In this document: piece by piece, positions 11,265-19,502 of the stretch | Layout: each line of letters opens with the position of its first letter | Position numbering within the stretch: position 1 is the stretch's first letter | Source: Harmothoe impar | Lineage: Eukaryota; Annelida; Polychaeta; Phyllodocida; Polynoidae | DNA length: 64,000 nucleotides | NCBI GenBank assembly: GCA_947462335.1 | Contig: OX381721.1 | Span: forward strand, 310,001-374,000 | Direction: 5' to 3' | Program-made: the position numbers and the translations under genes | The notes under the pieces: generated by a model | Databases searched by the model: none | Told to the model about the DNA's origin: nothing | Seen by the model: only the letters and a program-made list of their open reading frames with translations

Positions 11265-11488
11265 TCAGCAACAAGAACATACTCTTTGAGGAGGCAAGTC
11301 TGTTTGTAATGGATGTGACCTTGGACAAAATGAAATTAAGGAATTCATACATTGTAATTCTGCTTCATTTACTAGGGTCTTTTTCTTACAGCTTTAGATA
11401 TTATCCAAAAAATTGGATCTGGATTCAGAGTATACCAGGGTTATCCCAAATATTGGATCTGGATCTTCGGAATGCTTTACTTCTTTAG
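11204..11488 (+). CDS. Open frame through the divergent left-edge array unit
   Basis: An open frame of 94 codons crosses the left-edge array unit. It contains FEEASLFVMDVTLDKMKL, which parallels ESVNVMDVTLERRYQ of the standard units, and then runs through the splice-like tract into a frameshifted part containing YYPKNWIWIQ. A segment of about 40 bases around TTGGATCTGGATTC is tandemly duplicated here. The frame has no ATG at its listed start, and the standard unit's frame is shifted downstream, so I regard this as a rearranged array unit and not a functioning gene. Confidence 0.25.
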   Translation: MHSNIIIEYICILHYLAHENVSNKNILFEEASLFVMDVTLDKMKLRNSYIVILLHLLGSFSYSFRYYPKNWIWIQSIPGLSQILDLDLRNALLL

Positions 11489-11808
11489 GCCGTTGATGAA
11501 TTCTTGGTCTCCCCCGGAAAATGTTTAAACCCCTAAAATGAGAAAACTATCAAACTTGTAGAACAGAAAACTGCTGTTGTAGAAAGAAAGAAAAATGGGA
11601 GGGGAAATACAAAAAATGACAGAATTTGAGGTATTTAGAAAATTTCATGGTTTACAGTTGTTTGATTTCCCAGGGGCCTCATTGTAACAGCTTTTATTGA
11701 CAATAAATGTCCAAAGCAGTACAATGTAAAGAAGCAAGTGTCTTTGTAAAGGATGGGACATTTGAAAGAACTCATCAGAGCATTAAATGAGGGACCAATT
11801 TAGAGTTT
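11265..11808 (+). repeat. Divergent left-edge unit of the 775-bp array
   Basis: The similarity to the array starts near AAGAACATACTC and contains, in order, the first VMDVTL-type module, the TTTACTAGGGTCTTTTTCTTACAG tract, the WIWIF-coding region, AATAAATGTCCAAAGC and the GAAGCAAGTGTCTTTGTAAAGG module. It lacks about 100 bases of the normal coding segment. It ends at TAGAGTTT, where the Ngaro element is inserted; the unit resumes at 16955 with AACAAAGAGAG. Confidence 0.85.
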
Positions 11809-11809
11809 A

Positions 11810-11891
11810 TTGACTAGGAGGAGATGAGTATAGAAGGGACAAACAGGGATAACTGCGGTTGGGCCTGAGATGGTCGTAAATAAAGACCGGC
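11810..11891 (-). repeat. Split direct repeat B2 of the Ngaro element
   Basis: 82 bases, apparently identical to B1 at 12111-12192. It forms the 3' terminus of the element. The 57 bases between B2 and A2 are AT-rich and unique. Confidence 0.92.
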
Positions 11892-11948
11892 CTATTTATT
11901 AACAAGTAATAACGAAAAGTGTAAATGTATATTTTAGAAAAAAAAACC

Positions 11949-12110
11949 AAAAAAAACTGAGTCTGTCCTGGCACCCAGGTGGGTGGACATGAGGCACTGG
12001 CTGGGGTGAGCGGCCAGGTGGCCCAGGTAGGTGGAGAGAGTGGTGCCACCTGGTGAGTTCTTCCGTCAATACCCCAGCCAATCCTGTATAACATATATTG
12101 GATGGATCCA
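11949..12110 (-). repeat. Split direct repeat A2 of the Ngaro element
   Basis: 162 bases including an A8 run, apparently identical to A1 at 16794-16955. It abuts B1 directly, so the B1/A2 junction matches what end-to-end joining of the element's termini in a circular DNA intermediate would give. Confidence 0.92.
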
Positions 12111-12192
12111 TTGACTAGGAGGAGATGAGTATAGAAGGGACAAACAGGGATAACTGCGGTTGGGCCTGAGATGGTCGTAAATAAAGACCGGC
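12111..12192 (-). repeat. Split direct repeat B1 of the Ngaro element
   Basis: 82-base partner of B2. It lies just downstream of the recombinase ORF stop on the minus strand, with 57 bases between. Confidence 0.92.
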
Positions 12193-12249
12193 AACCACCG
12201 AGTCAAAAAGTCTATCCAAGTCTATTTTATAATAACCGTTAGAGGAAGC

Positions 12250-13323
12250 CTAGAAGCTGGAGGAAATTGCTTTAGCAATGGCACAGTCTGTAAGAATCCG
12301 GGTCCTCATGGGCTTGGCCAAATATATGAGGGCAGAGAGACTCGCCCAGTCCCCGGTGAACCGGATATCTTCGAGTGGGACACCGCACAGGTGCATGAAC
12401 GCTGCCCCGGATCTCCTGAGCGAGTGGACACCTGCTCGCTCCGTGTCCACTCCAATGAGGCGTAAGAGTTTCTTGAGGAAGGTCAGGAGCCTCGGGTACT
12501 GTAGAGGTGCTACAGAGCCCCCAAGCCTGACCAAGAAGGCAGGTGAGTCAGGGTTCGAGGAAGGCAGGTCCAGAAAGTGGGTCTTAAGGAGGCTCACAGC
12601 ACACAGCGGTGACCCATCGACCGCAGCCACCGGGATTTGATGAACACGCTGACCGTATTGGATGGTCTTGGAGCTGGATACTGTGACCAACATTCCCCAA
12701 GGGGTGAACTTGACAGCGCTGCGACGGAGACAGTGTGTGCCTGGGTTTGCCGTAGAACCTTGCACAAGGTTGCTTTTCCTAAGTAGGGTCCTGAAGCTCA
12801 CAGCTACACAGGCCCACATGGCTCTGTCATTGACATCATGAATATTTACAAAGCCAAACATGGCTAACAATTGGGACACCGAAAGGGTTACCCGAATAGG
12901 GGTTGGATCGCCAAGGATCCTCCTCAGCCCCGACATGGTACTCCGGAACATAAAGTTTCCTCGAATTGATGAAACATCATAACCATAGTGCGAATTGAGA
13001 GTCAGCACCGCACTCACATAGTTATCAATAGTGGCGTATTTCACGTCCGCTGACAAGTACACAATGTACCGACACATAACGCGCTGGGTAGTGGGGAGAA
13101 CAGGTGAGTCGGTCTTCGCGCAGAAATTAATGTATCTTTTCCACTGACTACACTTAGTCTTCCATGTCGCGACACTCCACGCGTGCGCTCGGATCTCTGC
13201 CGCCCGGGCGTCGAGCTCTACCCCGAGGCTGTTCCCCGCTGCAACAGATGAAAAGTGGTAGGTTATGTGGGGGTAACAGCACTCGTGATAGAGCATCAGC
13301 GACGACGTTGAGTTTGCCAGCAA
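12250..13323 (-). CDS. Tyrosine recombinase of the Ngaro element
   Basis: A 357-residue frame coding for the DNA integrase of the element. Members of this family insert a circular DNA copy by site-specific-type recombination through a covalent 3'-phosphotyrosine. Visible active-site candidates are the first arginine in LLRKSNL (R182), K219 in SSSKTIQ, H300 and R303 in HSLRRSGA, W326 in GDWAS and the nucleophile Y334 in LIYLAKP. Residues 40-135 resemble the N-terminal helical core-binding part (WKRYINFC, then YVSAVLTLNSHYG, then SGLRRILGD). The frame ends TAG at 12250-12252. The first 170 bases overlap the end of the RT-RNase H ORF in another frame, so translation must start internally or by re-initiation; the true start could be one of the ATGs inside the overlap. 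No breaks are seen. Confidence 0.92.
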   Translation of the reverse strand: MLANSTSSLMLYHECCYPHITYHFSSVAAGNSLGVELDARAAEIRAHAWSVATWKTKCSQWKRYINFCAKTDSPVLPTTQRVMCRYIVYLSADVKYATIDNYVSAVLTLNSHYGYDVSSIRGNFMFRSTMSGLRRILGDPTPIRVTLSVSQLLAMFGFVNIHDVNDRAMWACVAVSFRTLLRKSNLVQGSTANPGTHCLRRSAVKFTPWGMLVTVSSSKTIQYGQRVHQIPVAAVDGSPLCAVSLLKTHFLDLPSSNPDSPAFLVRLGGSVAPLQYPRLLTFLKKLLRLIGVDTERAGVHSLRRSGAAFMHLCGVPLEDIRFTGDWASLSALIYLAKPMRTRILTDCAIAKAISSSF

Positions 13324-14959
13324 TGTGAACTGCTGTCAGCTGACAATTGTAGAGTACAGAAAGCCAAAAAAGTTGTCTTAGGAAGGTCATAGCGTGCTTG
13401 TTAGCGCTCTTGCCTTTATTAAGCGCACTGACCACATGGGTATTGTCAGAAAAGCAGATGACCTTCTTATCTCTCCAGGAGGGACCCCATCTCTGTATGG
13501 CCATTAGGATGGGAAACAGCTCCTGGACATTAATGTTATCAGGCACAAATACATCAGGACAGGGGAGGCAATGATTATGATAATCGATGTTCATGGATAG
13601 GTCACAGTACCACCCCGCACACAGCCAATCTGTACCGTAGTGTACACCGTACCCCACGCCCGACGCGTCCATGTAGAGGTCCGCGCACGCCTGGGGGGTC
13701 GCTGCAATGATATTCGCACTACCGTTAAACCATGAGGCGAACCGCTGCCACCAGTCTAGATCTTCAAAGAAGGCTGTGGATAGGGTGATGTACCTTTTAC
13801 CCCCTGTGAAAGCTGACAACATAGCTATAATTCTGTGGGAGAAGGTTCTGCCCCCCCTGACCAGGGTTGAGCAGTGGGCTAAAACCCCACACAGGCGTCG
13901 AAGCTGCTTCCTTGTCGCCCTACGGCGACCAGCAAAGAAGAGCAGCTCGGTGTGAAGTTTGGCTAGCTTGTCCCTAGGCAGGCGTAGTTCCATAGTTAAA
14001 GAGTCTATCTCTACGCCTAGATACACCTGGACCTGAGAGGGTGAGAACACTTTCTTATAGGCGATGTAGAAACCTAGTGACCTCAGGGTGCTGTGGAGGA
14101 ACAGCTGACCGGCCTGGCATTCAGAGAACGACCGGCCGAGGACTAATAGGTCATCTAAGTAGTTGAAGCATGTGTATCCATGCGAGCGCATGTAGCGTGT
14201 GATGCTGTCCGTAATCCGATTGAACAGGAAAGCGGCCATTCTGGTACCAAAGGACAGGAAGTTGTCCACCAAGAAAGTAGGCTTACCGTGTACTTCCCAT
14301 TCAAGGCCCTGGTAGTCACGATCACTAGGCCTTATCATTATAGAGCGGTACGCGCTAGAGACATCCGAGACCGACATGTACATACCGGGCTCTAGAACCT
14401 TAACTACATCGTCAATGCTGGAGTAGCTAAAGTGATGAAAGGTCTCCTGCATGAAAGAGTTTATAGAGCGGCCTTCGGGTCTACTTGCGTCCGTAATGGG
14501 TCGGAATCCCCCTCCCTTCTTGTCAACCGCTCCCATGGCATGTATACAGGTAGGGGGGTCTGAGACTACCGACAGCTTGCCTGCCGCTAATTCCTCCTCA
14601 ATTAAACTGTCTATAAAGTCCAGCGCGTCTGGCTTAACATAATTCTTGGTAGAGTAGGGGTCAATTGGGGAATCAGGGTCAACCAACTTAAAGCCGTGTA
14701 GCATACCATCGAGCAAAAAATGGCTGTCGAAGTCCCAAGTGTCCACCCCGTACATGTTTGTAGGTCCACCGCTTAACATTGACCTCCACCCAGCTGGCTT
14801 CATCTGGGATCTCACACCCTCTAGTATATGGTCACAATTACTGTCCCAGAGGGGGGCATAATGGGAATAGCCTTCTATCAGATCCTCTAATGAGCTGGTG
14901 CAAGTCATGTTGGGCACCTTACAAACAACATCTGGTGAATACGATGATGGAGTACGCAT
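13154..14959 (-). CDS. Reverse transcriptase-RNase H of the Ngaro element
   Basis: 601 residues. The RT core shows the first catalytic Asp in SVSDVSSAY (D199), a LSFGTRMAAFLFNR motif at about 235-248 and the YLDD box with D269 and D270. The RNase H domain follows: D431 in LYMDASG, E480 in NVQELFP, D505 in CFSDNTH, and D555 in HIAGKLNVVADALSR, so all four metal-binding acids are present. RT converts element RNA to cDNA and RNase H removes the template. No protease or methyltransferase-like extension is present. The ATG at 14957-14959 lies 15 bases past the gag stop in a different frame, and the open frame extends only a little upstream, so re-initiation or a frameshift is likely. The last 170 bases overlap the recombinase ORF. 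Confidence 0.95.
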   Translation of the reverse strand: MRTPSSYSPDVVCKVPNMTCTSSLEDLIEGYSHYAPLWDSNCDHILEGVRSQMKPAGWRSMLSGGPTNMYGVDTWDFDSHFLLDGMLHGFKLVDPDSPIDPYSTKNYVKPDALDFIDSLIEEELAAGKLSVVSDPPTCIHAMGAVDKKGGGFRPITDASRPEGRSINSFMQETFHHFSYSSIDDVVKVLEPGMYMSVSDVSSAYRSIMIRPSDRDYQGLEWEVHGKPTFLVDNFLSFGTRMAAFLFNRITDSITRYMRSHGYTCFNYLDDLLVLGRSFSECQAGQLFLHSTLRSLGFYIAYKKVFSPSQVQVYLGVEIDSLTMELRLPRDKLAKLHTELLFFAGRRRATRKQLRRLCGVLAHCSTLVRGGRTFSHRIIAMLSAFTGGKRYITLSTAFFEDLDWWQRFASWFNGSANIIAATPQACADLYMDASGVGYGVHYGTDWLCAGWYCDLSMNIDYHNHCLPCPDVFVPDNINVQELFPILMAIQRWGPSWRDKKVICFSDNTHVVSALNKGKSANKHAMTFLRQLFWLSVLYNCQLTAVHIAGKLNVVADALSRVLLPPHNLPLFICCSGEQPRGRARRPGGRDPSARVECRDMED

Positions 14960-14974
14960 GTGGGCTGGGTCCCA

Positions 14975-16774
14975 TCAGGTTGGCCGCTGACCAAACTGAG
15001 GAGGAGGGAATGAAGGACCCTGGCCTACATGGCTAGTGTTCTGCTGGCCTTGGCTCACACACCCACTCTTGGCCTTGTGGCCCCCCCTGCATACAGCACA
15101 CACATGAGACCTGTTGCAGGGGTTGAAGCCACAGTGGGTGTAGTTGAAGGAAGCACATATATCCTCCGGGCACCGGGGGTGACTAACTCCCCCCTTTTTC
15201 TTGTTGTTGCCACTGTTCTTGTTGGAACCCCCTTTCATCCTGGCTATCTCTGCCCTCAGCTCTGCTACAATTGTGAGATCTGCCGCAGAGAAGGTTTCTA
15301 CTTCCCCTGACAGAACTTTGGAGGTGAGGTCATGTTCATACCTGGCCAAGGCTGGGGCAGTGAATGAATTGGATAGGCCCTTCATGGCTACAAACCTCAT
15401 ATGGTCCCCATAGTCTTTAGCAGACCACTGAGGCAGATTGGCAAACATCAACTTCTTTTGGACACATGTCATACCAAACAGTAATTCCCTGTATGTCATG
15501 TCAGAGTACACCTTGTCAGTGGGTATGTGATAGTCAGGTCTGAGCCAGTGACTAGACCTCTTTCTCCTAGTCACCTCCCCAATCCTACACAGAGTAGAAA
15601 GCAAATCACCTTCACCTGAACCTTGGTTGTTCCTGGTATCCATGAAGTTGGGGAAGTTGCCTGGCAGACCCATGTGAGCAGGGGTGAGGCCTGCCTTAAA
15701 CAGGCCAGCCTGTAGGGTGGTAGAAGTATCTCTGGATTGCTGCTGCTGCTGAGTAGGTCCTGTGTAAAGGGATCCATCCCTGTAAAACAGCTGAGGGGAG
15801 GGCTGAGGCTGCATTGTGGGCTGTGTGTGTACACTGGCACCCACCTGCTGGCTGCCTCCTGCCATCATTCCGGCCGCTGCCGCCATCTGCGCGGGTACAC
15901 GATCTACCCCCGGGGTAGAATCTAGCTGCTGAAAGGCACCAAAGCTTCCTACATACTGTGAATTTAGTAGGAAACTTTGTAATTCATCTCCAGATAGACT
16001 GTCCGCAATGTTTACATGCGTTCGGGCGCCATCTTGGAATGCCGCTTGGTCTCCGCGGGCTGTCTGATCCGCGTATTTGGCGCCTGTTCCGCTGGAAACC
16101 AGCGAAGGGAGGCGCTGCCCGTCATTGGCTGCGTTCGCGGACATCACATTCCCCGCTGTGCCTGCACGCGGATCACTGCCGCTGACTGCAGACCACGTAG
16201 CGTTTCCGAATGCGTCCGCAGAGCGGGAGCTGCTGCTGTCCGCGTTCGCTGACACTCCTGGAGGGGCTGTGTAGGCGGATTGAGAGGCTGTATGGGCGGT
16301 GTGAGGAGATGTTTGGGCGCTTCCGAACGCGGACATACCTTGTTGACGTTGGGCAATGGCCGACTGCTGAGAGTTGTAAATAGACCGCATAGACTGCCTG
16401 TATTCCTCCTCCAGGGCCGCGTTGTCCAGCTCTATGTCCGCTAACCGTCTATTCAGCTGGATTAGGTCTCTCTTCCGCCGTAATAGGTCGTTCCTCTCCT
16501 TGGCTGCTGTGATCCTGTCCTCCAGGACCTCTTCAGGCTCTCTCTGGACAGGAGGGGTGGGTGACAGGCTGGACTGTTGTTGTCGGTCACCCCCTCCCCC
16601 CACCTCACCACCATGGCCACCGGTGTCCATGGCCTGGCCTGAGGTGTCTCCAGGTAAAGTGTCCTGTGCCTCCTCTTGTGTACTAGTCTTATGCTCAGGA
16701 GCGGGTTGACCACATCCAGGGCAGTTCTTGCAATTACCATGGAAACCATGGCCACAGTTCTGGCATTGAACCAT
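14975..16774 (-). CDS. Gag-like protein of the Ngaro element
   Basis: I place the start at the ATG 16774-16772 because the longer upstream frame runs through repeat A1. This gives 599 residues. The N-terminus has a zinc-ribbon-like CxxC cluster (CQNCGHGFHGNCKNCPGCG), followed by a Ser/Gln/Ala-rich region of low complexity (about 50-330), a globular part with WLRPDYHIP, YRELLFGMTCVQKKL and LARYEHDLTSKVL, and near the C-terminus a Lys/Gly/Asn-rich linker and a second Cys/His cluster (CASFN, HCGFNPCNRSHVC, CRGGHKAKSGC) that probably binds nucleic acid. By position it is the structural Gag of the element. It ends TGA at 14975-14977, just before the RT ORF. Confidence 0.85.
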   Translation of the reverse strand: MVQCQNCGHGFHGNCKNCPGCGQPAPEHKTSTQEEAQDTLPGDTSGQAMDTGGHGGEVGGGGDRQQQSSLSPTPPVQREPEEVLEDRITAAKERNDLLRRKRDLIQLNRRLADIELDNAALEEEYRQSMRSIYNSQQSAIAQRQQGMSAFGSAQTSPHTAHTASQSAYTAPPGVSANADSSSSRSADAFGNATWSAVSGSDPRAGTAGNVMSANAANDGQRLPSLVSSGTGAKYADQTARGDQAAFQDGARTHVNIADSLSGDELQSFLLNSQYVGSFGAFQQLDSTPGVDRVPAQMAAAAGMMAGGSQQVGASVHTQPTMQPQPSPQLFYRDGSLYTGPTQQQQQSRDTSTTLQAGLFKAGLTPAHMGLPGNFPNFMDTRNNQGSGEGDLLSTLCRIGEVTRRKRSSHWLRPDYHIPTDKVYSDMTYRELLFGMTCVQKKLMFANLPQWSAKDYGDHMRFVAMKGLSNSFTAPALARYEHDLTSKVLSGEVETFSAADLTIVAELRAEIARMKGGSNKNSGNNKKKGGVSHPRCPEDICASFNYTHCGFNPCNRSHVCAVCRGGHKAKSGCVSQGQQNTSHVGQGPSFPPPQFGQRPT

Positions 16775-16793
16775 GATTAAAATGCAATTCCAC

Positions 16794-16955
16794 AAAAAAA
16801 ACTGAGTCTGTCCTGGCACCCAGGTGGGTGGACATGAGGCACTGGCTGGGGTGAGCGGCCAGGTGGCCCAGGTAGGTGGAGAGAGTGGTGCCACCTGGTG
16901 AGTTCTTCCGTCAATACCCCAGCCAATCCTGTATAACATATATTGGATGGATCCA
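16794..16955 (-). repeat. Split direct repeat A1 of the Ngaro element
   Basis: 162 bases, apparently identical to A2. It forms the 5' terminus of the element and, by analogy to the family, should contain the promoter. The final base on the plus strand (16955) is shared with the target. Confidence 0.92.
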
Positions 16956-18416
16956 ACAAAGAGAGTATTTTCTAGAATTTGGGGATATATTTGATGCAAA
17001 CCTTTGATTTTTCCAGAGGTCTCTCTCTCTCTAGAACACAGTTTGGATAGAAATATTGGTGGTAAAACATCATTTTTGAAGAGACAAGTGTGACTGTGAT
17101 GGATGTGAGCTTAAAAACAAGATATCAGAGCAGAAATGAAAGAGGGAATTGAGAGAAAAAATTCAGTTTTGAAGAATTTCGGAATTTATACAATGCAATT
17201 CTGCTTCATTTTCTGGGGTCTTTTTTTACAGCTTTAGGTGAGAGGAAAGGATGTTGCAGGATGGATTGTGAAGAAGAAAAAAGTGTAACTGTAATGGATA
17301 TGACCTTGGAAAGAAGATATCAAATGGATGAATATCAGATGGAATTCAGAGTATGCCAGGGTTATCCCAAATATTGGATCTGGATCTTCAGAATGCTTTA
17401 TTTCTTCAGGCCGTTGATGAATTCTTGGTCTCTCAGAAAAAATGTTAAAACCCTAAAATGAGAAAACTATCAAACTTGTAGAACAGAAAACTGCTGTTGT
17501 AGAAAGAAAGAAAAATGGGAGGGGAAATACAAAGAATGACAGAATTTGAAGTGCAAATACAATGTGAAGGAGCAAGTGTCTTTGTAAAGGATGGGACATT
17601 TAAGAGAACTCGTCAAAGCATTAAATGAGGGACCGATTTAGAGTTTAACAAAGAGAGTATTTTCTAGAATTTGGGGATATATTTGATGCAAACCTTTGAT
17701 TTTTTCAGAGGTCTCTCTCTCCAGAACACAGTTTGGATAGAAATATTGGTGGTAAAACATCTTTTTTTTGAAGAGACAAGTGTGACTGTGATGGATGTGA
17801 GCTTAAAAACAAGATACCAGAGCAGAAATGAAAGAAGGAATTGAGAGAAAAAATTCAGTTTTAAAGAATTTCCGATATTATACAATGTAATTCTGCTTCA
17901 TTTTCTAGGGTCTTTTTCTTACAGCTTTAGGTGAGAGAAAAGGATGTTGCAAGGAGGATTGTGAGGAAAAGGAAAGTGTCAATGTAATGGATGTAACCTT
18001 GGAAAGAAGATATCAAATGGACGAATATCAGATGGAATTCAGAGTATACCAGGGTTATCCCAAATATTGGATCTGGATCTTCAGAATGCTGTACTTCTTC
18101 AGGCCGTTGATGAAATCTTGGTCTCTCCCGGAAAATGTTTAAACCCCTAAAATGAGAAAACTATCAAACTTGTAGAACAGAAAACTGCTGTTGTAGAAAG
18201 AAAGAAAAATGGGAGGGGAAATACAAAGAATGACAGAATTGGAGGTGCTTGGATAATGTCATGGTCTACAGCTGTTTGATTTCCCAGGGACCTCATTGTA
18301 ACAGCTTTTAGTGACAATAAATGTCAAAAGCAAATACAATGTGAAGGAGCAAGTGTCTTTGTAAAGGATGGGACATTTGAGAAAACTCGTCAAAGCATTA
18401 AATGAGGGACCAATTT

Positions 18417-19190
18417 AGAGTTGAAAAAAGATAGTATTTTCTAGAATTTGGGGATATATTTGATGTAAACCTATATTTTTTTCAGAGGTCTCTTTCCTAG
18501 AACACAGTTTGAATAGAAATATTGGTGGTAAAACATCATTTCTGAAGAGACAAGTGTGACTGTGATGGATGTGAGCTTAAAAACAAGATATCAGAGCAGA
18601 AATGAAAGAGGGAATTGAGAAAAAAAATTCAGTTTTGAAGAATTTCGGATATCATACAATGTAATTCTGCTTCATTTTCTAGGGTCTTTTTCTTACAGCT
18701 TTAGGTGAGAGGAAAGGATGTTGCAAGGTGGATTGTGAGGATAAGGAAAGTGTGAATGTAATGGATGAGACCTTGGAAAGAAGATATCAAATGGATGAAT
18801 ATCAGATGGAATTCAGAGTCTACCAGGGTTATCCCAAATTTTGGATCTGGATCTTCGGAATGCTTTACTTCTTCAGGCCGTTGATGAATTCTTGGTCTCT
18901 CCCGGAAAATGTTTAAACCCCTAAAATGAGAAAACTATCAAACTTGAAGAACAGAAAACTGCTGTTGTAGAAAGAAAGAAAAATTGGAGGGGAAATACAA
19001 AGAATGACAGAATTTGAAGTGCTTGGATAATGTCACGGTCTACAGCTGTTTGATTTCCCAGGGGCCTCATTGTAAGAGCTCTTAGTGACAATAAATGTCA
19101 AAAGCAAATACAATGTGAAGGAGCAAGTGTCTTTGTAAACGATGGGACATTTGAGAGACCTCGTCAAAGCATTAAATGAGGGACCAATTA
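18417..19190 (+). repeat. One array unit, showing sub-repeats of about 190 bp
   Basis: Within a 775-bp unit three segments are recognisably related: one near 18555 (ACAAGTGTGACTGTGATGG), one near 18745 (GGAAAGTGTGAATGTAATGG) and one near 19120 (GGAGCAAGTGTCTTTGTAAACG). They are spaced about 190 and 375 bases apart, and the next unit follows 190-200 bases later, which suits an ancestral repeat of about 194 bp in four copies with one much decayed. Translated, the three read TSVTVMDVSL, ESVNVMDETL and ASVFVNDGTF. Each sits downstream of a pyrimidine-rich AG tract. Confidence 0.6.
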
Positions 19191-19502
19191 AGAGTTGAAA
19201 AAAGAGAGTATTTTTTAGAATTTGGGGATATATTTGATGTAAACCTATAATTTTTTCAGAGGTCTCTCTCTCTAGAACACAGTTTGGATAGAAATATTAG
19301 TGGTAAAACATCATTTTTGAAGAGACAAGTGTGACTGTGATGGATGTGAGCTTAAAAACAAGATATCAGAGCAGAAATGAAAGAGTGAATTGAGAGAAAA
19401 AATTAAGTTTTGAAGAATTTCCGATTTTATACAATGTAATTCTGCTTCATTTTCTAGGGTCTTTTTCTTACAGCTTTAGGTGAGAGAAAAGGATGTTGCA
19501 AG

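Larger units (their letters stand above)
11809..16954 (-). mobile_element. Ngaro-like tyrosine-recombinase retrotransposon, apparently intact
   Basis: About 5.15 kb on the minus strand. Order 5' to 3': repeat A1 (16955-16794), gag-like ORF, RT-RNase H ORF, tyrosine recombinase ORF, then B1 (12192-12111), A2 (12110-11949) and B2 (11891-11810). This A1-ORFs-B1-A2-B2 split direct repeat arrangement defines the PAT/Ngaro branch of DIRS-order elements. There is no integrase, protease or methyltransferase-like domain, which favours Ngaro over PAT. A1 matches A2 and B1 matches B2 with no difference I can see, and all three frames are uninterrupted, so the insertion is young and may be active. It interrupts an array unit: the intact sequence GAGTTTAACAAAGAG at about 17641-17655 equals the joined flanks, so no target duplication was made. 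Confidence 0.93.

Noticed and set aside
11807..12111. 70- and 95-codon minus-strand frames at the 3' end of the Ngaro element
   Set aside because: They are readings of the A2/B repeats and recur in A1; no independent gene.
12278..16709. Plus-strand frames across the retrotransposon
   Set aside because: Shadows of the minus-strand gag, RT-RNase H and recombinase genes.
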